DNA of 64,000 bases from CAJQHK01 sp038142525 (GCA_038142525.1 JAYQKE010000015.1:186001-250000), one strand, 5' to 3'. Positions 8,736-18,049 are shown, counted from the first letter of the stretch. A program made the numbers and translations. Notes: generated by a model from the letters alone, not told the origin.

Positions 8736-10234
8736 ATGACGAACGAAAATAGAGCGATAACGATAGCTTATGGTGATGGAATTGGTCCTGAATTAATGGA
8801 TTCAGCAATTAAGATTCTTAAAGCTAGTGGTGCAAAATTACATTTTAATGTAATTGAAGTTGGTAAAGAAGTTTATGAAAAGGGTTTTAATTCTGGTCTT
8901 ATGCCTTCAGCTTGGGAAGAATTAAAAAATACCAAAATTATGCTTAAGGCACCAATTACCACTCCACAAGGTGGTGGCTATAAAAGCCTTAATGTTACTC
9001 TTCGTAAAAAATTGGGTCTTTATGCTAATGTTCGTCCAATCACTTCTCTTTATCCATATGTTAATACTAAGCATGAAAAAATGGATGTGGCTATTATTCG
9101 TGAAAATGAGGAGGATCTTTATATGGGAATTGAGCATAAGCAAACTGGAAATTCTCAACAATGTTTAAAATTAATTACTAATAGTGGTAGTGAAAAAATT
9201 ATCCGCTATGCTTTTGAATATGCTATCAAAAATAATCGCCAAAAAGTTACTTGTTTCTCAAAAGACAATATCATGAAAATTACCGATGGAGCTTTCCATA
9301 GAATTTTTGATGAGGTAGCTAAAGAATATCCAAATATTGAAGCTGATCATTATATTATTGATATTGGCTCTGCGCGCCTTGCTGCAAAACCAGAAATTTT
9401 TGATGTTATTGTAACTGCCAATCTTTATGGTGATATTATTTCTGACATCGCTGCTGAAGTTGCTGGTTCTGTTGGTCTGGCTGGTTCTGCCAATATTGGT
9501 GATGAATATGCTATGTTTGAGGCAATTCATGGTTCTGCACCAACAATTGCTGGTCAAAATAAGGCCAACCCAACTGGTTTTATTCAAGTCGCAATTATGA
9601 TGTTGGTTCATATTGGTCAGATTGAAGTCGCTAATAATATTAGAAATGCTTTATTTAAAACTATTGAAGATGGTGTCCATACTTATGATATTTATAGTGA
9701 AAAAACCAGCTCTAAACAAGTAGGAACTAAAGAATTTACTGATGAAATAATTTCTAGATTAGGTCAATCTCCAACTAAATTACCTATTTCTAATTTTAAA
9801 GAAATTATAGAAGATTCCAATAAAAAACCAAATATCTATCGAGAAGAAGTTGCTGAGGATAAAAAACTTATTGGCTTTGATTTATTCCTTGATTGGCAAA
9901 ATGAATTTGAAGATTTGATTTCTTTGATAAATGGAGTTGAAAGTGAAAAATTAGAGATCAAGATTATCACTGCTAAGGGTTTGATTATGTGGCCAGTAAT
10001 TGATAAGCAAGATCAAAATATTTATCCAAAAGGACAAACTATTTTAAGATTTATTGGTAAAGGAATTACCGGTAAGGCAAGTAATCAAATTATTGATCAG
10101 GAAAAAGCATCACTCATGATGACATTATTGATATGCTTAAAATTTTCTCTGATAAAAAAGTTGATTTTATTAAATATGAAGGTCTTTACAGTTTTTCTGG
10201 TGAGGCTGGATATAGTTCTGCACAAGGGGAGTGA
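8736..10234 (+). CDS. icd: Isocitrate dehydrogenase (one apparent frameshift near the 3' end)
   Basis: Icd oxidises isocitrate to 2-oxoglutarate in the TCA cycle. The N-terminus reads AITIAYGDGIGPELM; RENEEDLYMGIEH, the Asp-rich ANLYGDIISD metal site and EAIHGSAPTIAGQNKANPTG are all present. The C-terminal extension makes it about 499 residues, like the long Icd of Rickettsia rather than the roughly 416-residue E. coli form. The frame breaks at an A5 run (10102-10106). The other frame then gives HDDIIDMLKIF and ends SSAQGE at the TGA 10232-10234. It overlaps the next start as GTGA. Confidence 0.92.
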
Positions 10235-11544
10235 AAACAGAAAAATTTGATCTATTTTTAAAACAAACAGAATCAGTATTAACTGATTATGATTTCTATT
10301 TACAATCATTTTCAGTTATTGCCTCAATATTTATTGCTGTTTTATTTTACAAAATAATCAAATATTTTTTTAGGTCAAAATGGAAAGAAGTTGCGGAAAA
10401 AAGATCCCATTTTCTTAAAAATCAAATTTCTTTTGAGGATAATATTCAAAAATTACTGATTAAATATTTTGCTCCTCTATTTTTACCCACCGCCATTTTA
10501 ATAGCCTTATTTTTTGGCATGGTGGTTTTCTCCATTTTTTCTAAAGAAATCATAGTATTTCAGGCAATAATTCAACTTGTTACTTTATTCTTATTTTTAA
10601 GATTTATCCGCATCATATCATCTAGCACCTTTATTACTAATATTTTTGGTATTTTTTTAGTACCAATTGTTATTTTAAATTTTGTTGGCCTATTAGATGC
10701 TACAATATCTTATTTAGATCAATTCGCTCTAAATATTGGTCAGATAAGAATATCCATTTACAATATTTTAAATGCCATAATTACTCTTATAGCAGTATTT
10801 TGGTTTTCTCGCCTAATATCCAAAAATATTAAATCTTTTATTAATAGAAATCGTACCATTAGATCAACAACTAAGGGTATTATGACCAAATTAGTAGATA
10901 TTGTCATCTATTTAATTATTTTTGGCATATTGATGAAGGTTTTTGGCTTTAATATGACAACTTTTGCAGTATTTAGTGGCGCAATTGGTGTTGGTCTTGG
11001 TTTTGGTTTGCAAAAAATTGTTGCTAATTTTATTGGTGGCATGATCCTGCTTTTTGAAAAATCAGTTGAAATTGGCAATGTAGTTGAACTTGAAGATGGT
11101 GCAATTTATGGTAAGGTGGCTTATTTTGGCGGTAGATACACCCTTATTGAAACTATGGATGGCAAAGAAATTATGGTTCCCAATGAAGATCTAATTACTA
11201 AAAAAGTTGTTAATTTAACTTATAGCAACAATAAGGCCAGAATTGAAATTGATATTGATGTTGATTTTGAAACTGATCTGGAAAAAGTACAAAATTTAAT
11301 TGTCAACATTGCCAAGAATCATCCAAAATGTTTGAGATTTCCAGAAGCAAAATGCCATATCTATAAATTTGATGATTATGCTATTAAATTACGTTTATTT
11401 TTCTGGATTAGTGATATTTCCGATGGTATTTATGAACCAAGAAGTGAGGTAATGATTAAAATTTGGAACGCTCTCAAAGAAAATAATGTCAAAATTCCAT
11501 ATCCAAAAAGAGACATATCTAGCTATACCAATTTTGCGCTTTAA
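10231..11544 (+). CDS. MscS-family mechanosensitive ion channel
   Basis: The 437-residue protein has several N-terminal membrane segments and then the MscS pore and beta-domain signature: GAIGVGLGFGLQKIVANFIGG (pore-lining, Gly/Ala-rich), followed by LFEKSVEIGNVVEL and a soluble C-terminal domain. Such channels release solutes under hypo-osmotic shock. The start is GTG 10231, inside the icd stop (4-base overlap), so expression is probably coupled to icd. A MITE lies just downstream. Confidence 0.88.
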   Translation: MKTEKFDLFLKQTESVLTDYDFYLQSFSVIASIFIAVLFYKIIKYFFRSKWKEVAEKRSHFLKNQISFEDNIQKLLIKYFAPLFLPTAILIALFFGMVVFSIFSKEIIVFQAIIQLVTLFLFLRFIRIISSSTFITNIFGIFLVPIVILNFVGLLDATISYLDQFALNIGQIRISIYNILNAIITLIAVFWFSRLISKNIKSFINRNRTIRSTTKGIMTKLVDIVIYLIIFGILMKVFGFNMTTFAVFSGAIGVGLGFGLQKIVANFIGGMILLFEKSVEIGNVVELEDGAIYGKVAYFGGRYTLIETMDGKEIMVPNEDLITKKVVNLTYSNNKARIEIDIDVDFETDLEKVQNLIVNIAKNHPKCLRFPEAKCHIYKFDDYAIKLRLFFWISDISDGIYEPRSEVMIKIWNALKENNVKIPYPKRDISSYTNFAL

Positions 11545-11592
11545 ATGAAAAATGATATTTTTTCAGTTGAAAATTTCATAATTTTATATACA

Positions 11593-11667
11593 ATACCAAA
11601 GTTCATCTTAAAAACTATATATAAAAATATATTGCTATATTGTTTATTTTAAGATGAACTTTGGTAT
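11593..11667. mobile_element. 75-bp MITE-like palindrome with TA flanks
   Basis: Positions 11593-11613 and 11647-11667 are perfect 21-bp inverted repeats ending CCAAAGTTCATCTTAAAA, with a 33-bp AT-only spacer. Each arm begins with TA, which fits a TA-duplicating (mariner/IS630-like) insertion. It lies between the MscS gene and bioB on the same strand. As RNA it would fold into a strong hairpin and could also act as a terminator. A similar single arm is seen near 30695-30715. Confidence 0.65.
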
Positions 11668-11713
11668 AATTAGATCTTTTTATGATAAAATATTAAGTTT
11701 CTCAGATTTATAG

Positions 11714-12662
11714 ATGGATAGCAAATTAACAGAAAGTTACACATTACAAGATGTATTGGCATTATTTGCTCTGCCTTTTAATGATCTTATCTTTAAATCA
11801 GTTTGCAATTCATCGAGCAAATCATAATCCAAATCAAGTTCAAATTAGCAGCCTTTTAAGTATTAAAACTGGCTCTTGCCCGGAAGATTGCAAATATTGC
11901 CCTCAATCAGCCCATTATAATAGCGGTTTAGAAAAAGAACCTTTTATGGATATTACAGAAGTAATAAAATATGCTAAAAAAGCCAAAGAAGGCGGGGCAA
12001 GTAGATTTTGCATGGGTGCAGCTTGGAGAAATCTTAATGATCGCGACCTTGATAAGGTTTGCGATATGATTAAAGAAGTCAATAAATTGGGCCTTGAAAG
12101 CTGTGTTACTCTGGGCATGATTAGTGGCACTCAAGCAGAAAAATTAAAAAATGCTGGTCTTGATTATTATAATCATAATATCGATTCTTCTGAAGAATTT
12201 TACAAAACAATTATTACAACTCGTAAATTTGAAGATCGCCTTAATACTTTAAAAAATATTGAAGATGCTAAGATTAATATCTGCTCTGGTGGTATTGTTG
12301 GTATGGGTGAGTCAAGAGAGGATAGAGCTAAAATGCTTATGACTTTAGCTTCTCTTCCAAATCCTCCGAAATCAGTTCCGATCAATATGCTAGTTAAAAC
12401 TAATAATAGTCCTCTTGGAGAAATAGAAGATATGGATCATTTTGAATTTATTAGAACAATTGCTGTGGCTAGAATATTAATGCCAACTTCTTCAGTTAGA
12501 CTTTCAGCTGGTAGAAGCGAAATGAATGAACAAATGCAATCGCTATGTTTTTTAGCTGGTGCTAATTCAATTTTTTATGGTGAAAAATTATTAACAACTG
12601 AAAATCCAGAAATGAAAGAGGATAAAAACCTCTTTAAAAAATTAGGTATTCAAGCAATATAA
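11714..12662 (+). CDS. bioB: Biotin synthase BioB (apparent frameshift near the 5' end)
   Basis: BioB is a radical-SAM enzyme that inserts sulfur into dethiobiotin. The SAM cluster motif CPEDCKYC, then MGAAWRN, YYNHNIDSSEEFY and GIVGMGESREDR are all conserved. The N-terminal segment YTLQDVLALFALPFNDLIF begins at ATG 11714 in one frame. Near 11795-11800 similarity moves to another frame (FAIHRANHNPNQVQ). The restored protein is about 315 residues, the normal size. No other biotin gene is in the window; pccB immediately downstream encodes part of a biotin-dependent enzyme. Confidence 0.93.
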
Positions 12663-12715
12663 TTTTTAAAGAATTAAAATCTTTAATTTTAGTAGATATT
12701 TGTTATTATAGTGTG

Positions 12716-12770
12716 AGGGGCTGTCTAGAATATAAAATCTCTTTAGATCTTTTTATTCTAGACAACCCCT
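12716..12770. repeat. Inverted repeat (17-bp arms) between bioB and pccB
   Basis: Arms at 12716-12732 and 12754-12770 pair with one mismatch; the core is GGGGCTGTCTAGAATA against its complement. The interior adds weaker pairing. It may be a transcription terminator for bioB or a small MITE, since the ends look like insertion-sequence termini. Confidence 0.5.
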
Positions 12771-12788
12771 ATAATTAATTAAAAAAAT

Positions 12789-14324
12789 ATGTCATCTCCA
12801 ATTATTAAAAAACTAGTCCAAAAAAGGGAAGAAGCAAGAATGGGTGGTGGTCAAAAGAGAATTGACACCCAGCATTCTAAAGGCAAATTAACTGCTAGAG
12901 AAAGAATTGAAGTTTTATTAGATCCAGGATCTTTCGAAGAATATGGTCTTTATGTTGAGCATCGTTGTTCTGACTTTGCTATGGAGGATAAAAAACATGC
13001 TGGAGATGGTGTAGTGACTGGCCAAGGAACAATCAATGGCCGTTTAGTCTTCGTTTATAGTCAAGATTTTACTGTTATGGGTGGCTCTCTTGGTGAAGCT
13101 CACGCTAAAAAAATCTGCCAAGTTATGGATAAGGCTATGAAAGTTGGCGCTCCAATTATTGGTATTAATGATTCAGGTGGTGCCAGAATTCAAGAAGGTG
13201 TAGATTCTCTTGCTGGCTATGGTGAAATTTTCCAAAGAAATGTTGATGCTAGTGGAGTTGTCCGCAAATTTCTTTAATTTTAGGTCCTTGTGCTGGTGGA
13301 GCAGTATATTCTCCAGCTCTTACTGACTTTATTTTAATGGTAGAAAATTCTTCCTATATGTTTGTAACTGGTCCAGATGTTGTCAAAACCGTAACTCATG
13401 AAACGGTAACTTCTGAAGAATTAGGAGGTGCTAAAGTACATGCTTCAAAAAGTGGCGTTGCTCATGCAAACTTTTAAAAATGATATTGAAGCTCTTTTAC
13501 AAGCCAGAAGATTAATTAATTTCTTGCCAACTTCTAACCAAAATCCTGTCCCTGAAATTCCAACTGAAGATGCTCAAGATAGAGTTGATATTTCTCTAAA
13601 TACTTTGGTTCCTGAAAATCCAAATCAACCTTATGATATGAAAGAATTGGTTGAAAAAATTCTTGATGAAAATGATTTTTATGAAATTCAGCCAAATTAT
13701 GCTAATAATATCATTACTGGTTTTGGTCGTCTGGAAGGCTCAACTGTTGGCATAGTTGCCAATCAACCAATGAATTTGGCAGGATGTCTAAATATTGAAG
13801 CCTCAGCAAAAGTTGCTAGATTCATTAGATTTTGTGATGCTTTTAATATTCCCATCATTACTTTTGTTGATGTACCAGGATTTTTACCAGGGACAGATCA
13901 AGAACATAATGGTATTATCAAACATGGTGCAAAATTACTTTATGCTTACGCCGAAGCTACTGTACCAAAAATTACAGTTATTACCAGAAAATCCTATGGT
14001 GGCGCTTATATTGTAATGAATTCTAAACATTTAAAAGGTGATGTGAATTATGCTTGGGCCAATGCAGAAATTGCAGTTATGGGACCTGAGGGTGCAGTTG
14101 AAATTGTTTTTAGAAAAGAAGCTTCTGACCCTGATTTAAAAAATCAAAAAATCGAGGAATATCGTGAAAAATTTGCCTCACCTTTTGTTGCGACTTCAAG
14201 AGGATTTATTGATGAGGTAATTAGACCTCAAAATACTAGAAAAAGAATTTGCAAATCATTACAAATTTTAAAAAATAAGAAAGATGAAAAGCCTTGGAAA
14301 AAACATGATAATCTACCACTATAG
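12789..14324 (+). CDS. pccB: Propionyl-CoA carboxylase beta chain PccB (two apparent frameshifts)
   Basis: PccB is the carboxyltransferase subunit that moves carboxybiotin's CO2 to propionyl-CoA, feeding methylmalonyl-CoA metabolism. The sequence shows the crotonase-type carboxyltransferase blocks KGKLTARERIEVLLD, GVVTGQGTINGR, GGSLGEAHAKKI, INDSGGARIQEG, then FVDVPGFLPGTDQEHNGII and SYGGAYIVMNSK. One base seems missing near 13260. The frame between (ILGPCAGGAVYSPALTDFI to VAHANF) is open, and one extra T appears in the run at 13472-13475. The net length of 511 residues is normal. The biotin-carboxylase partner is not in the window. Confidence 0.93.
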
Positions 14325-14342
14325 TCATCACATTACAGTAAA

Positions 14343-15284
14343 ATGACAGATTTAACAATTGATGATGTAAAAATTGCTCATGATAGAATTAAGGATCATA
14401 TAATTACTACACCAATTATTACTAATAAATCTTTAAATGATGAAATTGGTGCAAATATATTTTTTAAATTAGAAAATCTACAAAAAACTGGTTCTTTTAA
14501 AATCAGAGGAGCAATAAATAATTTACTTAGCTTTTTTGAAAAAAATAAAAAATTTCCAAATAATATAACTACTGCCAGCTCTGGTAATCACGCTGTAGCA
14601 ATTGCCTATCTGTCAGAAAAATTTGCTATTAAAGAATCAATCATCTTTATTGATAAGGATCTTGCCAAAAATAAAATTGCCAATAGTCAACAATATAAAT
14701 CACAAATAATTGTTACTGATAGCAAATTAGAATCAAATACCCTTGTGGACCAGAAAATAGCTGAAGGTTATTATATGTGTAATTCTTATGGTGATGAGGA
14801 TGTAATTTTAGGTCAAGCTACTGCCACCTTTGAAGCAATGAATCAAATTGATGAGAAAATTGATGCTGTTTTTACACCCTGCGGTGGGGGTGGTTTAGTT
14901 TCTGGCGCTTATATTGTGGCAAGTGGTTTTTCTTATAATCCGCAAGTTTTTGCCGTTGAGCCAGAAAATGCTAATGATGCTCAGATTTCAGTTAAAAATA
15001 ATGAAATTTTTAGATTTAGTAAAACTCCTAAAACTATAGCTGATGGTGCTAGAACTTTATGTATTTCAGAAAAAACTTTTCCCTATATTAAAAAATTAGA
15101 TGATATTTATACCGCAAATGACAATGAAATCAAATTTTGGCATCAAAAATTGACTCAATTACTGGATATGAAAATTGAACCAACCTCTATTTTAGCAATG
15201 GTTGGGGCTAAAAAATTCATTGATCAAAATAAGGAAAGAAAAAATATTTTAATTATTTTATCTGGTGGTAACACGGATATTTGA
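14343..15284 (+). CDS. PLP-dependent threonine/serine dehydratase-like enzyme
   Basis: The 313-residue fold type II PLP enzyme has the Schiff-base lysine in GSFKIRGAINN (about residue 59), SSGNHA for substrate carboxylate binding, and a Gly-rich phosphate loop, PCGGGGLVSG. There is no regulatory ACT domain, so it resembles catabolic threonine dehydratase or serine racemase rather than biosynthetic IlvA. The reaction would be deamination of threonine or serine (or racemisation). It starts 18 bases after pccB; threonine breakdown through 2-oxobutyrate to propionyl-CoA would feed PccB, a plausible metabolic link. Confidence 0.82.
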   Translation: MTDLTIDDVKIAHDRIKDHIITTPIITNKSLNDEIGANIFFKLENLQKTGSFKIRGAINNLLSFFEKNKKFPNNITTASSGNHAVAIAYLSEKFAIKESIIFIDKDLAKNKIANSQQYKSQIIVTDSKLESNTLVDQKIAEGYYMCNSYGDEDVILGQATATFEAMNQIDEKIDAVFTPCGGGGLVSGAYIVASGFSYNPQVFAVEPENANDAQISVKNNEIFRFSKTPKTIADGARTLCISEKTFPYIKKLDDIYTANDNEIKFWHQKLTQLLDMKIEPTSILAMVGAKKFIDQNKERKNILIILSGGNTDI

Positions 15285-15300
15285 GTAAATTCAAAAATTA

Positions 15301-15336
15301 TTGACAGTTGCATAAATAATTAATAATCTTGCAACA
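15301..15336 (+). promoter_or_regulatory. Candidate sigma70 promoter with embedded operator upstream of sdhB
   Basis: A perfect -35 box TTGACA (15301-15306) is followed, 17 bases later, by TAATCT (or overlapping TAATAA) as -10. An inverted repeat GTTGCA/TGCAAC brackets the spacer and -10 (about 15307-15312 and 15330-15336), where a repressor could bind. It would give sdhB its own promoter, away from sdhCDA. No regulator can be named. Confidence 0.45.
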
Positions 15337-15357
15337 TAACTAATTATTTTACAGAAT

Positions 15358-16149
15358 ATGGTACAATTTACACTTCCAACAAATTCCAAAATCGATAAAA
15401 AAGCTGGTACAAAATTTGAATCAGAAACCAAATCTGACAATATGAAAATGGTGCAGATTTATCGTTATAATCCTGAAGATGAAAATAACCCATATATTGA
15501 TGAATTTGAAGTTGATCTGAACAAATGCGGTCCAATGGTTCTTGATGTTTTGATTAAAATAAAATCAGAACAAGATAGTTCACTTACTTTTAGAAGATCT
15601 TGTCGTGAAGGTATTTGCGGTTCTTGCTCCATGAATATTGATGGCACTAATACCCTTGCTTGCACTAAAGCAATTTCTGACTGTAAAGATACAATCAAAA
15701 TTTTTCCATTACCTCATATGCCTGTTATTAAGGATTTAGTTCCTGATCTAACGCATTTTTATGCTCAATATAAATCAGTACAGCCTTGGTTACAAGCTGA
15801 AGAGCCAGAAGATAAATCGCAAGAAAGGTTACAATCTCCTGAAGATCGTAAAAAATTAGATGGTCTTTATGAATGTATCCTTTGCGCTTCTTGCTCTACC
15901 TCTTGCCCGAGCTATTGGTGGAATGGTGATGAATATTTAGGTCCTGCTACCCTACTTCAATCTTACCGCTTCTTAGCTGATTCTCGTGATGAAGCCACTT
16001 CTGAAAGGTTAGAAGAATTAGAAGATCCATTTAAATTATATCGCTGTCATACAATCATGAATTGTACCAATACTTGCCCTAAAGGTCTAAATCCCGCTAA
16101 AGCAATTGGCTCAATTAAGGAAATGATTGTAGAAAATAGAAATAGTTAA
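15358..16149 (+). CDS. sdhB: Succinate dehydrogenase iron-sulfur subunit SdhB
   Basis: SdhB carries the three Fe-S clusters that pass electrons from FAD to quinone. The 2Fe-2S ligands are in CREGICGSCSMNIDG and LAC. The 4Fe-4S and 3Fe-4S ligands are in CILCASCSTSCP and CHTIMNCTNTCP. The 263-residue length is normal. It is not beside sdhCDA but 13 kb away in the opposite orientation, so subunit balance needs separate control. A pairing AT-rich run just after the stop may act as a weak terminator. Confidence 0.95.
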   Translation: MVQFTLPTNSKIDKKAGTKFESETKSDNMKMVQIYRYNPEDENNPYIDEFEVDLNKCGPMVLDVLIKIKSEQDSSLTFRRSCREGICGSCSMNIDGTNTLACTKAISDCKDTIKIFPLPHMPVIKDLVPDLTHFYAQYKSVQPWLQAEEPEDKSQERLQSPEDRKKLDGLYECILCASCSTSCPSYWWNGDEYLGPATLLQSYRFLADSRDEATSERLEELEDPFKLYRCHTIMNCTNTCPKGLNPAKAIGSIKEMIVENRNS

Positions 16150-16350
16150 TAATAAATTTTTTAAGTTCTTAAAAAAGAATTTTCTAAAAAATTAAATCTG
16201 ACTAATTTTTCCTTCAGAAATGCCCCCTAAAATTCAGACCATTAATTTTTAAATTTCATAGACTATAATTTCTTTAAATTTCGATTTGGAAGATGGAAAA
16301 ATATGCTAATATTTTTTCATCTGTTAATTAAAAATTTAATTTAATAAATT

Positions 16351-16659
16351 ATGTCAAAAGAAATTAAAAAATATAATTCTGATTTTAAGTTTAAAGTTGT
16401 AATGAAATATTTATCCGAAAATTATACAATTTATCAGATTTGTAGCGAATATGATATTGCTAAATCAACATTACATAAATGGGTTAAGCAGTTTAAAGCT
16501 AGCGGTAATGATATATTTTCTGATTCTAAGTTATCTAAAGAAGAAAAATTAAGTAAAAAAGAACAAAAAAAGAAGGATAAAGAAATTGATAAATTATATA
16601 AGAAAATAGGTCAATTAACAATGGAAAGAGATTTCTTAAAAAAGTTTCTGGACAGTTAG
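16351..16659 (+). CDS. IS3-family transposase OrfA
   Basis: The 102-residue protein has the helix-turn-helix of IS3 OrfA (DFKFKVVMKYL then YDIAKSTLHKWVKQF) and a Lys-rich coiled coil (KKIGQLTMERDFLKKFL) for multimerisation. At its end lies A AAA AAG (about 16636-16642), the classical -1 slippery heptamer used to make the OrfAB fusion. In the -1 frame, reading continues through GQLDYSKKIKFLKLSSDMYNL into OrfB without a stop. Confidence 0.85.
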   Translation: MSKEIKKYNSDFKFKVVMKYLSENYTIYQICSEYDIAKSTLHKWVKQFKASGNDIFSDSKLSKEEKLSKKEQKKKDKEIDKLYKKIGQLTMERDFLKKFLDS

Positions 16660-16907
16660 ATTATTCTAAGAAAATCAAATTTCTAAAATTATCATCAGAT
16701 ATGTATAATTTAGCTGTCAGAAATAGATGTAGATTGTTAGATATTAATAGATCTAATTTTTATTATAAATCTAGGATTGATATTTCTAAGATTAATAGTT
16801 TATGCAAAGATATTCATAATATCTGGAGTAAATATCAATTTTTCGGATATAGAAGAATTACAGAAATAATCAATCAAGATAGAAATCATAATAATAAAAT
16901 TAGGTAA
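16660..16907 (+). pseudogene. Truncated IS3-family OrfB
   Basis: About 80 residues of the OrfB N-terminus remain, including CRLLDINRSNFYYKSR and the helix-turn-helix YQFFGYRRITEIIN that precedes the integrase core. The frame ends at TAG/TAA-rich sequence at 16907 with no DDE residues. The following bases hold the promoter of the next cassette, so a deletion or insertion event probably removed the rest. Confidence 0.75.
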
Positions 16908-16914
16908 TTATCCC

Positions 16915-16980
16915 TTGACAACAAGTAAGTATTGATTTATAGGATTACTCAGTTAAAGTTTAAGGTGCGAATCTTTAACT
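16915..16980 (+). promoter_or_regulatory. Strong sigma70-like promoter with leader hairpin for the 17.0-17.8 kb cassette
   Basis: A perfect TTGACA (16915-16920) and TATAGG (16938-16943) are separated by 17 bases. The expected transcript start is near 16950. It is followed at once by an 8-bp inverted repeat, AGTTAAAG (16951-16958) with CTTTAACT (16973-16980). The first cassette gene starts at 17001. The promoter is much closer to consensus than others visible here. Confidence 0.55.
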
Positions 16981-17000
16981 TTAATAAACTAAGTAACCCT

Positions 17001-17303
17001 ATGAGTGATACTAAGAATAATAACTCCTTATCAAAGAATCAACAAGAAAAAGCTCTAAAATGGCTAAACGAAAAATGGAAAAAAGATGCTTCTTGCGAGG
17101 TTTGTGGAGAAAAAAACTGGCAGTTGGTAGGGGATATGGTGTCGCCACTAATTATGAGTGGCAACAATATAAACCTTGGCGGAAATTCCTATCCATCAGT
17201 TTCTTTAGTTTGCAAAAATTGTGCCAACACGAAATATTTCAATGCTGTTGTGATGGGTTTAGTAGGTGGAGAGAAAAAAGAGGAGGAAAAGAATGACAAG
17301 TAA
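17001..17303 (+). CDS. Small zinc-ribbon protein of unknown function
   Basis: The frame is open from 16932, but the ATG at 17001 (MSDTKNNN) follows the promoter and leader, giving about 100 residues. Two Cys pairs (CEVCGEKNW, about residues 32-35, and CKNCANTKYF, about 73-76) form a rubredoxin-like zinc ribbon, with VGDMVSPL and GGNSYPSVSLV between. I recall similar small zinc-ribbon proteins as uncharacterised single genes in many proteobacteria. It overlaps the next gene by 11 bases, and an AGGAGG near its 3' end (17281-17286) serves that gene. Confidence 0.75.
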   Translation: MSDTKNNNSLSKNQQEKALKWLNEKWKKDASCEVCGEKNWQLVGDMVSPLIMSGNNINLGGNSYPSVSLVCKNCANTKYFNAVVMGLVGGEKKEEEKNDK

Positions 17304-17679
17304 AAATCCTCCCATCACCACTAGTGATAATGACTTATCAATCCCTATATCTTTTACAAAACCAGACAGTATTAAATATCATTGGATTGAAGATAAAGAA
17401 TTGGAGGCTCTTATGAAAGTAAATGCTCCTATATCAAAAATCGTTGCTTTTGGTTGTTTAGGTTATGTCATAGGTGAAATAACTACAATTGCAAAACTTT
17501 TTGAAAAAAGCATATGTGATAAATCTGACATAATTTCACTTATTATTTTGTCTACTGCCTTTGCAGGCTTTGTAATTACTGGTATTTATTCTTTTATAGG
17601 AAAATCAGAGATTGAAAAGATTTTAGAAGATATAAGATCAAGAAAAACGACCCCTTTATCAGTCACAAAAGAGGAATAA
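17293..17679 (+). CDS. Small two-helix membrane protein of unknown function
   Basis: The start is ATG 17293, chosen because a perfect AGGAGG lies 7 bases upstream; the product is about 128 residues. Two hydrophobic segments are visible (around ISKIVAFGCLGYVIGEI and IISLIILSTAFAGFVITGI), separated by a short charged loop, with a Lys/Arg/Glu-rich tail. No known family is recognised. It overlaps the zinc-ribbon gene, so the two are probably co-translated and may work together. Confidence 0.65.
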   Translation: MTSKNPPITTSDNDLSIPISFTKPDSIKYHWIEDKELEALMKVNAPISKIVAFGCLGYVIGEITTIAKLFEKSICDKSDIISLIILSTAFAGFVITGIYSFIGKSEIEKILEDIRSRKTTPLSVTKEE

Positions 17680-17682
17680 GAG

Positions 17683-17811
17683 ATGACAACAAAAAAACAA
17701 CCTCCAAAACCAAAACAACAAGACTTAGACAAAGCTGACAAGTCTATTTTCAGCTCTCTAGTTAAAAAGGCATCACAGCCTTTGCCAGAACAGAAGAAAA
17801 CAAAGGATTAG
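17683..17811 (+). CDS. Small basic Pro/Gln/Lys-rich peptide (42 aa)
   Basis: This short frame starts 3 bases after the previous stop, with GAGGAA just upstream as ribosome-binding site. It reads MTTKKQPPKPKQQDLDK and ends KKTKD. It is hydrophilic and low in complexity. Spacing and the good ribosome-binding site support it as the third cassette gene. Its 3' end overlaps, on the other strand, the IS1595-like tail at 17762, so the boundary of the mobile segment lies here. Confidence 0.5.
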   Translation: MTTKKQPPKPKQQDLDKADKSIFSSLVKKASQPLPEQKKTKD

Positions 17812-18025
17812 CCTGATTTCTTCTATTGTAGCGATAAGCAAACTCATTTACATAAGTTTGTAAATATTTAGGGCTAACAAAATGATAAGTGCCATTAATT
17901 TTTTCAGCAATATTTTTTGACTTTTCAATAATTAAAATTCTCCTTCCTCTTTTCCCCGCTTGAAATGCACAAATTAAACCTGCCGCACCAGCACCAATAA
18001 TTATTGCATCATAATTTTTATTCAT
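17762..18025 (-). pseudogene. Chimera: YhiN-type flavoprotein N-terminus fused to IS1595-family transposase C-terminus
   Basis: Residues 1 to about 43 (18025 down to about 17896) are the start of an HI0933/YhiN-family FAD oxidoreductase: YDAIIIGAGAAGLICAFQAG and LIIEKSKNIAEKI. The frame then changes family without a stop to YHFVSPKYLQTYVNEFAYRY and NRR, the C-terminal pattern of ISXO2-like (IS1595) transposases. Neither half is complete. The likely history is insertion of an IS1595 element into yhiN followed by a deletion that removed most of both genes. Confidence 0.75.
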
Positions 18026-18049
18026 CTTCTATAGATAGGGTAAAATTTG

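Larger units (their letters stand above)
16221..16907 (+). mobile_element. IS3-family insertion sequence remnant
   Basis: A possible left end starts TGCCCCCTAAAATTCAGACC at 16221. OrfA (16351-16659) is complete, but OrfB stops at 16907 after only its N-terminal helper part, so the DDE catalytic core is missing and the element cannot move by itself. No convincing right inverted repeat was found. Confidence 0.75.

Noticed and set aside
8922..9611. Open frames overlapping icd on either strand
   Set aside because: They are low-complexity shadows of the conserved icd coding sequence with no motifs of their own.
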